Shown here: one piece after another, positions 7,544-15,865 of the stretch | How positions within the stretch are numbered: position 1 is the stretch's first letter | How the letters are laid out: each line of letters begins with the position of its first letter | NCBI RefSeq assembly: GCF_902170785.1 | Contig: NZ_CABHYG010000016.1 | Location: 186,001 to 250,000 of the forward strand | Direction: 5' to 3' | Length of the DNA stretch: 64,000 bases | Origin: Yersinia proxima | GTDB lineage: Bacteria; Pseudomonadota; Gammaproteobacteria; Enterobacterales; Enterobacteriaceae | Program-made: the position numbers and the translations under genes | The notes under the pieces: generated by a model | Told to the model about the DNA's origin: nothing | The model's input: only the letters and a program-made list of their open reading frames with translations | Database searches by the model: none

Positions 7544-8185
7544 ATGAACAAGAAGAAATCAGATAAATGCACGCCTAATGAATACTATGTCAAAAGGATC
7601 AGCGAAACCGTAGATAAAGCCCTGGCGGACTATCCCCGTGTCATGGCTGTAAGGTTCGACCTTCGTTTCCCTGACGAAGAAGATAGAGTGGACTGTCCTA
7701 CACGCTATTACGACGCTCCCGATGTTATTTCCAACTTTATTGCCTCAGTGAAATCCCAGATTGAAGAAGACATTAAGCGCAAGAGAAAAGCAGGTAAGAC
7801 ATCGCTGACCTGTAAGGTAAGGTTCGTATGGGTGCGAGAACTCAATCAGGATGAAACAAAACACCACTATCACGTCCTTTTACTGCTCAACAAGGATGCC
7901 TATTCCTGGCCTGGTAAAAGACATACAGGACCGTCATTTAATTTTTCCAGTATTTACCAAATCGTGATTACCGCCTGGATCCGCGCAATTAAACGCAATG
8001 GTCATGAAAAAAGACATCATGGGCTTGTCCATCTTCCTACCAACGGGTTTTATTCTTTAAATCGTAATAAACCTGACTTTGAAACTGATTACGAAGCATT
8101 AACCGAAAGAGCAATATATCTGGCTAAGGAATTTAGCAAAGACCACTCAGATGGCAGACGTAATCTGGGATGCTCTCAGGGATAA
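7544..8185 (+). CDS. inovirus Gp2-domain protein (YfjJ/YagK-like)
   Basis: 213 aa. It shows the pattern of island proteins related to inovirus Gp2: RVMAVRFDLRFP near residue 32, the HHYHVLLLLNKDAY motif (H108-x-H110) that resembles the HUH motif of replication initiators, and the ending AIYLAKEFSKDHSDGRRNLGCSQG. By family it may initiate replication of, or act on, the excised element; the endonuclease activity is an inference from the His-x-His pattern. It lies just upstream of alpA, as yfjJ lies near alpA in CP4-57. Confidence 0.82.
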   Translation: MNKKKSDKCTPNEYYVKRISETVDKALADYPRVMAVRFDLRFPDEEDRVDCPTRYYDAPDVISNFIASVKSQIEEDIKRKRKAGKTSLTCKVRFVWVRELNQDETKHHYHVLLLLNKDAYSWPGKRHTGPSFNFSSIYQIVITAWIRAIKRNGHEKRHHGLVHLPTNGFYSLNRNKPDFETDYEALTERAIYLAKEFSKDHSDGRRNLGCSQG

Positions 8186-8304
8186 ACGGTAAAACATTAT
8201 TTTATAACTCGCATGTGGATGTTGAGAAGGAGAAAGTGCCAACGGTTAATCATTACCTATACGGCACATCTCCATACCTCTCAGCATTCCATATGGAGAA
8301 AACC

Positions 8305-8523
8305 ATGATGACAACTCAGAATAACGTATCGGCCTTACTGAATGATCGAATGGTAGATATGTCATTTATCACGCAGTTTACCGGCCTTACAGATAAGTGG
8401 TTTTACAAACTGATTAAAGATGGCTCATTCCCCAAACCCATTAAAATGGGGAGAAGCTCTCGGTGGTTACAAAGTGAGGTAGAACACTGGTTAAATGAAC
8501 GCATCGCCCAGTCCCGCTCGTAA
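8305..8523 (+). CDS. alpA: AlpA-family regulator
   Basis: About 72 aa from the ATGATG at 8305/8308, preceded by GGAG; a longer frame exists but lacks a ribosome site. The winged-helix MerR-like fold of AlpA is visible in DMSFITQFTGLTDKWFYKLIKDGSFPKP...MGRSSRWLQSEVEHWLNERI in pieces. AlpA in CP4-57 activates the integrase gene and promotes excision, so this is the likely excision regulator of the island, although its integrase lies 12.5 kb away. It lies 120 bp after the Gp2-domain gene. Confidence 0.9.
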   Translation: MMTTQNNVSALLNDRMVDMSFITQFTGLTDKWFYKLIKDGSFPKPIKMGRSSRWLQSEVEHWLNERIAQSRS

Positions 8524-8659
8524 TCCCCCACTCAACCATTTACTGCTAAATCACCGCCCATCCATCTGAACTGAATCATTCCGTCATACACACCCCGCCA
8601 GTCTGCCCAGACACGGACGGCTTTCGCCTGTGTGCTGCCTGGCTGTAAGGAGCAACATC

Positions 8660-9094
8660 ATGTATGCCAAATCTTTTATTGCACATGCTTCACGTGGGCG
8701 GCTGACCTCTGCGGTCACCGCCAGAGCGACCCCTTACGACCATTACGCCTGCCATCTGTGCGGCAGTGCGCTGGTCTTCCATCCTGAGTGGGGCTCTGAG
8801 CGTCCCTGGTTTGAACATACCGAAAATACGCTGACCGAGAATGGCCGTAAGCATTGCCCGTATGTGATTGTCACTCCAAAAGAAATGCACTTTATCCAGA
8901 AATTGCGGCGTTTGGTTTCTGATGCTGCCCCGGTAGTGCGCAAAACTGACTGGTATTGCATGGAATGCAATCAGTATTACTACGGAGAACGTTATTGCCT
9001 TCGTTGCCGTAGCGGTTCCAACAGCACAGAGGGACCGGCGAAGCTTTCCCTATCGTGGACACCCGGAGCGAAGAGAGTTACATGCGTATGCTGA
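8660..9094 (+). CDS. putative zinc-ribbon protein
   Basis: 144 aa from the ATG at 8660, preceded by AAGGAG. Two Cys pairs near residue 33 (YACHLCGSAL) and C-terminal clusters (YCMECNQYY and YCLRCRSG) suggest a pair of zinc ribbons; between them is PWFEHTENTLTENGRKHCPYV. Such proteins are frequent next to alpA in P4-like islands and have no known function. The last 20 residues (SLSWTPGAKRVTCVC) run into the start of the next gene, which encodes a diverged copy of the same family. Confidence 0.72.
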   Translation: MYAKSFIAHASRGRLTSAVTARATPYDHYACHLCGSALVFHPEWGSERPWFEHTENTLTENGRKHCPYVIVTPKEMHFIQKLRRLVSDAAPVVRKTDWYCMECNQYYYGERYCLRCRSGSNSTEGPAKLSLSWTPGAKRVTCVC

Positions 9095-9599
9095 AGTGTT
9101 GTCTGGCGAATACCACCGCAGGACGATTTGTGACGGCTAAAGAGGCTGCCAGTGCGGGAGGTGGCATTTGAGCTGCACTGCCTGCAGGTGTCGATTGCTA
9201 CTTAATGTTGGCACGCTAGGCGAGGAACCTTGGTTTGAACGTGATCAGCACACCATCACCATGAATGTACTGATGAAATGCGCGCATCTGAATCCACAGG
9301 TAAAGGAGGAAGCACGACACAACAAGTTACGTAAGGTGGTCGGTGGGCTGGATGCCCCTGCGACAGTCCTGTCCTGGTACTGTGCGTGTGTGGTATCTAT
9401 TGCTGATACCAGCAGTTGGTGGCAGCGCACGTTTATGAACTTCGGCATCAGTGTGATATTGAATCTGGCGGTAGTTAGTGGTTGCTGTGCGTTGGTTGAT
9501 TTTGAGACATACCACTTGAATTACAGAGAATTATTGATATTAACTGTTTTCATCACATTACTGCGAGTAGTAAAGTCTAAACATAAATTAGCGCTTTGA
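9082..9599 (+). pseudogene. frameshifted zinc-ribbon paralogue with membrane tail
   Basis: Reads MRMLKCCLANTTAGRFVTAK..., a match to the N-terminus of the preceding zinc-ribbon protein, then hits TGA at 9169. One base missing from the T-run at 9167-9169 restores the continuation LSCTACRCRLLLNVGTLGEEPWFERD, which aligns with YACHLCGSALVFHP...RPWFEHT of the first copy. The intact tail after YCACVV carries two hydrophobic segments (ISVILNLAVVSGCCALV and LLILTVFITLLRVV), which the first copy lacks. Probably inactive unless frameshifting occurs. Confidence 0.6.
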
Positions 9600-9611
9600 T
9601 AAGTTGAACAC

Positions 9612-12600
9612 ATGAGATTCCATCCCGAAGGACCTGCCATACCGGACATCCTCTTAGAACGCTGTGATACAGGTAGAGTTGTATTTCTATGCGGCGCCGG
9701 GGTTTCGTTACCTTCAGGGATGCCAACCTTTGTAGACCTCACTCAATACGTAATTGAATACTTTGATCCACCACACGACTCAGAAATCATGGCTGCATTT
9801 CACCCGTGGCTTCACGACCAATCTTCGGCAAATGTCCCTCTCGACCAAATTTTCAACTTGCTACATCTTGAATATGGCAAGGATGAAGTTAATGCCCTGG
9901 TCACAAAGCGTCTGAGTGCTTCCCGGACTGATAGAGAGGTTGGGCGTGAGCATGCCCTAATTAAACGCATTTCCTCAAATCAGAGTGGAATTCCGCAGAT
10001 TGTCACGACGAACTTTGATCGACTTTTCGAGGTTAACCAAGGGCAAGATAACCTGACCCGATATGTGCCGCCAGCTTTCCCAGATCTGAATTTCGGTTCG
10101 ACAATTGAGGGAATTACGTATCTTCACGGTCGTCTGGTCGATGCAAATGCTATAAGCCATCCTTATGTGCTGAGCAGTGCAGACTTTGGACGAGCTTACC
10201 TTTCAGAAGGATGGGCGACCAACTTTATCAAGCTTCTTCTGGAACGATACATCGTTGTTTTGGTCGGTTACCAGGCAGAAGACCCGCCAGTTAAATACCT
10301 CCTTCAGGGGCTCAATCATGATGGCCAGTATGATCGTTCCAGACTTTATGCATTTGATTGTGGGCTTGCTGAGGAGGTCGAAGCCAAATGGCGTGACAGA
10401 GGTGTTACTGCAATAGCCTACCCCGATCATCCGGTCCTATGGAAGAGTATGGAAGCATGGGCAGAACGAGCAGATGATCCGCGTAGGTGGCGAGCTTCTG
10501 TGATCGCAAAAAGCCAGCAAGACCCGAAAATTATGGCACCACATGAACGTGGTCAAGTTGCTCACATACTTCGTACAGCACAAGGTGCGAAATTATTCTC
10601 TGAAGCTATTCCACGTCCTCATCCTGAATGGATTTGTGTGATGGATGCGAACATTCGGTCAGCTAAAAAGAATCGAATATATAGTGAATTTTCTGAAGAA
10701 GAAGTATTCGACCCACAAGCCATTTATGGTTTAGATGACGATCTCAAAGATATCTCTGACGATGAGCGCAAGCGTGGGGTCAGCAACGATAGTCTCCTTG
10801 AATGGCGTCACGAAGACGATAACCCGTCAGATTGCCATCGCTTGGCTGGAGGATTTGAGACAATCCCGAAAAGGCTAGGTCATCTCCTGACTTGGTTTAG
10901 TGAATCTCTTGATAGCCCGATAATGGCCTGGTGGGCTATTCGAAAAATTGGACTTCATCCGTTACTGCTGCAGAAGCTTGAACGCAACATTGAGTTTTCA
11001 GCATCTACCCATAAACGTGCCCGTTATCTGTGGAGCTTAATTCTCGAACACCATAAAGACCCCCGTAATCGTCGCTATGATGTCGATTGGTACGACTTGA
11101 AGGCTCGAATTAAAACCCAAGGCTGGACAGCCGGTGTTCTGCGAGAGTTTCGTAGGGTTATGGCACCACGGCTAGAGATGAAATCGCCATATGGCTTGGG
11201 AGAAGTCAAACCGCCTAGTGACTCTTGGGAGGAGATCCATTTTAGCAAATTAGGTCAATTTGAAGTTGTGTTCACCAATAGGCATGACGACGATTTAGAT
11301 GTGCCTGACAATGTATTGCTACAGGTCTTTAGTGCTCTGGAAGAGCAACTAATCATTGCCGCTGGAATACTGGAGGATATCGATACTTCCTACTTCCCAA
11401 TCCCAAGCTGTTATCCGGAACGTAATGTGGATGGAGAAGAAAACTTCTCGAAAGGGGCCGATGTATTAATATGGTTTGTCCAACTTTTTGACCGAGTAGC
11501 TGAGAAGTGGCCAGAATTGGCTAATGCACATGTAACCACCTGGCCAGTAACAGAACCATTTTTCTTCCGAAAACTGAGACTTTATGCCTTCAGTAAAACA
11601 GCCGTTTTTGGGGCTAACCGAATTGCCGAAGAAGTTTTGTCTATAGAGCAAAATAGCTTCTGGGACACAAATATTACCCGAGAACTTCTTTTTTTACTGG
11701 TAGACCGATGGGAAGAATTCCCACGAGAGAACCAAAATCGAATCATCGAACGTATTCTGACTGGCCCCTATCAAATACCTTATTTGTCTGAGGAGGAACT
11801 TCCGAAAGGAAGAGAGGTGTTGGCTGCTAAATACGCTCGTTATCTCGAACTGCATGGTTGTGAACTGGGCACTATTTATCGTGATCGGCTCATTGCGATG
11901 ATAAAAAGAATTCCTGACTGGAATGATCGCTGGGCCACATCTGTAGTCATCAGTTGGGGCTCCCGCTCTGGCTGGGTTAGTACAGACGAAAAACCAGATG
12001 TAATATCAGATCTTCCTGTAAACGAGATAATCCCAAAAGTAAAAGAGGTGCTTAAACGAGATGATGACAGCTTTACTCGTAGGCAGCCCTTTGTTGGTTT
12101 GATAAAAGAAAATCCGCGTAAGGCATTGTCTGCGCTTACTATTGCAGGGAAAACCGGTGATTATCCTAAGGAATTATGGTCGCCAATGATAAGTGAGCTA
12201 CCTGCAGATCTTAAACCAAGGTTGAAACGAATATTCCTGAGCCGAATTGCGAGATTACCGATTACAACTTTAGTCGAACTACGACATACATTAAGTAGTT
12301 GGCTTGAACAAAATTTAGTTGCGACTCTTAAATTTGATGATGGTCTCGGCTGGAAAGTTTACGATCATGTCATAGAAGGCATACTGAGTGGTGGGGCTAA
12401 TGCTACTCAAAGCGGTTTTGGAGAAGTCATCCGAAATGGAGAGGTTGTTATACAGTCCCGGCGCACATTCAACCATGCAATTAATGGTCCTGTCGGTAAA
12501 TGCATTCAAGCACTTTTTCAAGCAATACCAAGAGAAGAAGTGGAGGCTGGTTCGCTTGTTCCGTGTTCTATTAAGTCACGTATTGAACGTCTCTTTACCG

Positions 12601-13415
12601 CTCCAGGGGAAGGGGCAGACCACGCTATAGCTATAACGGCTCGCAATCTAAATTGGCTAATGTTTGTTGATCCTGTATGGGCAAAGGGATGGCTTATACC
12701 GATTTTGGATTTAAAGCATCCAGCAGCAGAACCAGCATGGAATGGTTATCTTCATAGTGAAGTTATGCCTTCAATTGCAGTAGCTGAGCTTATCAAGCCT
12801 AGTTTTCTTAACCTTTGCACTTGGCTCAAGCATCTTTCTTGGGAAAAAGACCTTTCAGCTCGGACCTCCCAATGGCTTGGTTGGATGAGACTATTCCGTC
12901 CTGATGAGCCATCTAGCCCCTCTAGAAATGAAATGCGCTCCATTTTGCGGTCAATATCTGATGAGGTGAGAAATCGTTTTATTTCCTGGTTGGGATTGGT
13001 TGGGCAAAAAAACGAGAGCGGTTGGGTTAACTACGTGATTCCATTAATCAGAGGGGACTGGCCCAAAGAACGCCGATATAGGACAACGGGTTCGGTGAAA
13101 GCATGGATTGGTCTACTTGATGATACTGGCGCTAACTTCCCGGTGGTCTACGATGCAGTAAAAACACTCTTGGTGCCAATCGAGACATTTGATCACCAGT
13201 TGTACCGTTTCACTCGAGAGTTCGCTGGTAAAAAGCCAATTACCCTGCTTTTTCCTGAAACGACGCTTGATTTAATGGATCGAATAACACCATCGAGGCT
13301 CACCCATCCGTTAGACGAGTTGCAGAAGATACTTGGCCTAATTGAAGAGGCAGAACCAAGGCTAATCAAGGATTCACGGTACTTACGGCTTATTGAGCTT
13401 GTTGAGAAAAGCTAG
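9612..13415 (+). CDS. SIR2-domain defence protein, DSR1-like (1267 aa)
   Basis: Residues 20-270 form a SIR2-like NAD-binding domain: FLCGAGVS (25-32), TTNFD (132-136) with the catalytic-type N134/D136, and YLHG (170-173) with the histidine expected for NAD hydrolysis. The remaining 950 residues are mainly helical with many Trp-rich segments and no other catalytic motif that I see; the architecture agrees with the SIR2 plus long C-terminal (DUF4020-type) proteins tested as anti-phage DSR1. Such proteins deplete NAD on phage infection and stop growth. It is a stand-alone gene on the plus strand at the edge of the cargo block. The SIR2 call is firm; the DSR1 subtype is from memory. Confidence 0.82.
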   Translation: MRFHPEGPAIPDILLERCDTGRVVFLCGAGVSLPSGMPTFVDLTQYVIEYFDPPHDSEIMAAFHPWLHDQSSANVPLDQIFNLLHLEYGKDEVNALVTKRLSASRTDREVGREHALIKRISSNQSGIPQIVTTNFDRLFEVNQGQDNLTRYVPPAFPDLNFGSTIEGITYLHGRLVDANAISHPYVLSSADFGRAYLSEGWATNFIKLLLERYIVVLVGYQAEDPPVKYLLQGLNHDGQYDRSRLYAFDCGLAEEVEAKWRDRGVTAIAYPDHPVLWKSMEAWAERADDPRRWRASVIAKSQQDPKIMAPHERGQVAHILRTAQGAKLFSEAIPRPHPEWICVMDANIRSAKKNRIYSEFSEEEVFDPQAIYGLDDDLKDISDDERKRGVSNDSLLEWRHEDDNPSDCHRLAGGFETIPKRLGHLLTWFSESLDSPIMAWWAIRKIGLHPLLLQKLERNIEFSASTHKRARYLWSLILEHHKDPRNRRYDVDWYDLKARIKTQGWTAGVLREFRRVMAPRLEMKSPYGLGEVKPPSDSWEEIHFSKLGQFEVVFTNRHDDDLDVPDNVLLQVFSALEEQLIIAAGILEDIDTSYFPIPSCYPERNVDGEENFSKGADVLIWFVQLFDRVAEKWPELANAHVTTWPVTEPFFFRKLRLYAFSKTAVFGANRIAEEVLSIEQNSFWDTNITRELLFLLVDRWEEFPRENQNRIIERILTGPYQIPYLSEEELPKGREVLAAKYARYLELHGCELGTIYRDRLIAMIKRIPDWNDRWATSVVISWGSRSGWVSTDEKPDVISDLPVNEIIPKVKEVLKRDDDSFTRRQPFVGLIKENPRKALSALTIAGKTGDYPKELWSPMISELPADLKPRLKRIFLSRIARLPITTLVELRHTLSSWLEQNLVATLKFDDGLGWKVYDHVIEGILSGGANATQSGFGEVIRNGEVVIQSRRTFNHAINGPVGKCIQALFQAIPREEVEAGSLVPCSIKSRIERLFTAPGEGADHAIAITARNLNWLMFVDPVWAKGWLIPILDLKHPAAEPAWNGYLHSEVMPSIAVAELIKPSFLNLCTWLKHLSWEKDLSARTSQWLGWMRLFRPDEPSSPSRNEMRSILRSISDEVRNRFISWLGLVGQKNESGWVNYVIPLIRGDWPKERRYRTTGSVKAWIGLLDDTGANFPVVYDAVKTLLVPIETFDHQLYRFTREFAGKKPITLLFPETTLDLMDRITPSRLTHPLDELQKILGLIEEAEPRLIKDSRYLRLIELVEKS

Positions 13416-13583
13416 CATATACAATTGTAACCACAGTGATTAATCGTCACTCAACTAAATGTTTTCGGTATACAGAAGTGAGCTAACTCAGGCGTTGGCT
13501 AAGAGCAAGGTGCAGGCGTGAACGTTTGGCCAAGGAGACGTCTTTGACCGTTCCGTCTGACAACGCGAGTAATTTTGACAAGA

Positions 13584-14306
13584 TTATTCGAATTGCTCAA
13601 GTATGCCATGTAACCCAATAAACTTTATTTTTAAATCATGGTCATATTTAAGAACGGTCTCAAGTGAGTCCCGTTCATAAATTATTGGTTGCGCTTGTAT
13701 TGAGCCGTTCCATGATGGCAAAAGTAGAATGGTGGATGTTTCCAAATCAATACCCCACCAATCGTTTATATAGCTATTTAAGAAATTCACAAGAGCTTTT
13801 ATCGCAATAAAAGCATCCTTATCAGTATATGTTTCAGGATCAAGGGATATACCTGATAACTTACTTTTAACTGCTTCGAAGTTACCATTAGACTGATGTA
13901 AGTAGGCAGTCTTGCCTTCACTTGGTGTAGTCTCTATTGTATCAGATATCAATTTAATCTTAGGGTGTACTAAAGCATTACGTTGTTCTAATAGTTCTCT
14001 GATTATTTGTGTTTGAATGACTCCTCGAGGTAGGGCTGTTTCTTTGTGCCACTGAAGTGTGTAGTCTAATTTATCAAGTGTAGAGAATCTATCAATTTGG
14101 CCTTTTAGCTTTTGCGTTATTTCGATAGACGATAAAAAGGAGTTGGCAGCAGCTTCAAGTGCATAGTTAATTGAAAGAATACTCGATTTCGCAAGCGTCT
14201 TTTTGATGTGCGATTTTTGTTCCATTACGGATAACTCATAAAGAGTTATTGCATCAGAAAATATTTCAAAGAAACTATTCTTGGTTATTTCCACTGTTCT
14301 TATCAC
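13584..14306 (-). CDS. HEPN-motif protein (240 aa)
   Basis: 240 aa, unrecognised family. The segment LLEQRNALVHPK carries an R-N-x3-H motif (R109, H114) like the catalytic motif of HEPN ribonucleases, placed after a long helical stretch (residues 35-110) as in HEPN folds. The C-terminal 60 residues are beta-type (DLETSTILLLPSWNGSIQAQPIIYERD). It lies just downstream of the nuclease gene on the same strand, 86 bp away, so it may belong to the same operon as the HEAT-like/nuclease pair. RNase activity is an inference. Confidence 0.65.
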   Translation of the reverse strand: MIRTVEITKNSFFEIFSDAITLYELSVMEQKSHIKKTLAKSSILSINYALEAAANSFLSSIEITQKLKGQIDRFSTLDKLDYTLQWHKETALPRGVIQTQIIRELLEQRNALVHPKIKLISDTIETTPSEGKTAYLHQSNGNFEAVKSKLSGISLDPETYTDKDAFIAIKALVNFLNSYINDWWGIDLETSTILLLPSWNGSIQAQPIIYERDSLETVLKYDHDLKIKFIGLHGILEQFE

Positions 14307-14392
14307 GAGCTATCCTTATTGCGTAATGTAGAGATAATCGATAGTGAAAGTGCAATATTCTGTAAATTTTATACTTTGATTGATATCAATCA

Positions 14393-15865
14393 TTATCGAG
14401 AGTAGAAACTCGGTTTAGGAAAACCTCCTCTGATGACGACTACAACTATCGCAATTTGAGTTTGACCCGTTGGGTGAATGAATACCTCAATATCATCTTC
14501 TACCACCCCAACTGGTGCTAATTTTGAAGATGACTCAAGCACAGACAAAACACCGATGCGCTTTCCTAGCCCAATTGCATAGGCTGCTGTTTGATCGAAA
14601 TATTTTTGGAAATCTTTTGGAAAAAGCACCTTGTTATTTTCTACTTTTAACTCTACAGGAACGTCTTTGAATGTGAGATCGGTGATCCCACCCGCAGCTT
14701 CCGGATGGCCTTGTAAGTATTCGCCAATATCGCTCCTACTTCTAAGCATTTCAGCAATTTTACTCTGAAATTTTTGTTCTGATGTCCCAGCAACAAATAA
14801 ACCAGCTTTAAGAGCTTGTGCCGCAATATTTCCTAAGCCGCCAAGTATAATCATCGTATTGGCAATATCATCTGAGTGTAATCCAGGAAAAGCTCTTAGC
14901 ATGTTGCGAATTTTTATAAGATGCCTATCGACATTTGAAAACCCAGTTAACGGATATTGAGTAGAATCACTCCCTTCAAGTAGTAAGCGCCTATGTCCTA
15001 CAACAGCAACATTTCGGCAATCACTTGAGTTGTCAAATTCTGCAGCGTATAGAAACTCATAAGGTCTGGAACCAAATGAATTTGCCACTTCAAGAATGAC
15101 ACGACCGATTCCCGTCAATGTGAAAGGTCCATCACCCTCTGGTTTTTCGAATCTAAAATCAGGTAACCAACCCCGCTCACGGGCATCAATTGTTACCGGC
15201 TTCAGTAAAAGGAGATTTGCGCTTTTGGGCCAATTTGAAACCCTAACCTCTATGGTAAGGTCATAAGAGGTTCCTGGTTTAAGGTAGTTCCATTGTTTAG
15301 CTGGCTCCCCATCAATGTCAAATTTCAGAAATGCCACTGTTGATTCTAGTTTCTTATGATCTTCGGAGCCTTCATTGGATATCAAGTGACGAATCCCCCC
15401 AATATCTTTATTGTGAAGATTCGCAAATAAGAGAAGAGGCAACGACCATCTTGTCAATTGGTCTTGTATTGTACTCAATGAATCTAATGTGTCAGTAATT
15501 TTTACTTGTTCTAGAAATTCATTAAGTTGCTTATTGCTTGAGAAATTCGACGTCATATCGATCTCTGATGCTTTCAATTTCGCTGAGTTTAAAAACCTTT
15601 GAGCATCAACCTCAGCATTTCGTATGGCATGTTTCCACTCAGCTAAAGATAAAAATATCGTCATTGCTGTGTAATACGCACGATACTGATCTTCAACATA
15701 TCCTTGGCCGAGTTCATCGATCGTTTCATTGAGCTTTTGACACGCTTCTTTAAGTTGCGCCAAGTCATGTGGAGTAGACCTCAGTGCCCTATCCAACGCA
15801 GCTGCGATCTCAATTCTCGGAGAAAAAGCTTGGCGGAAAATATCGAAGTTTGGCTCGTTCTGCAT
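14393..15865 (-). CDS. PD-(D/E)XK-like nuclease domain protein (490 aa)
   Basis: 490 aa from the ATG at 15865, 7 bases after GGAG; a TTG 18 bases earlier is less likely. N-terminal 130 residues are helical; the middle (about 175-275) looks beta-sandwich-like with ARERGWLPDFRF and GDGPFTLTGIGRVILEV. The C-terminus has the restriction-endonuclease-like pattern D396...VELKV (E405, K407) followed by a helix with DQTAAYAIG (Q425, Y429), the usual QxxxY partner. DNA cleavage is inferred from this pattern. It overlaps the upstream 857-aa gene by 56 bp, indicating strict co-expression. Confidence 0.7.
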   Translation of the reverse strand: MQNEPNFDIFRQAFSPRIEIAAALDRALRSTPHDLAQLKEACQKLNETIDELGQGYVEDQYRAYYTAMTIFLSLAEWKHAIRNAEVDAQRFLNSAKLKASEIDMTSNFSSNKQLNEFLEQVKITDTLDSLSTIQDQLTRWSLPLLLFANLHNKDIGGIRHLISNEGSEDHKKLESTVAFLKFDIDGEPAKQWNYLKPGTSYDLTIEVRVSNWPKSANLLLLKPVTIDARERGWLPDFRFEKPEGDGPFTLTGIGRVILEVANSFGSRPYEFLYAAEFDNSSDCRNVAVVGHRRLLLEGSDSTQYPLTGFSNVDRHLIKIRNMLRAFPGLHSDDIANTMIILGGLGNIAAQALKAGLFVAGTSEQKFQSKIAEMLRSRSDIGEYLQGHPEAAGGITDLTFKDVPVELKVENNKVLFPKDFQKYFDQTAAYAIGLGKRIGVLSVLESSSKLAPVGVVEDDIEVFIHPTGQTQIAIVVVVIRGGFPKPSFYSR

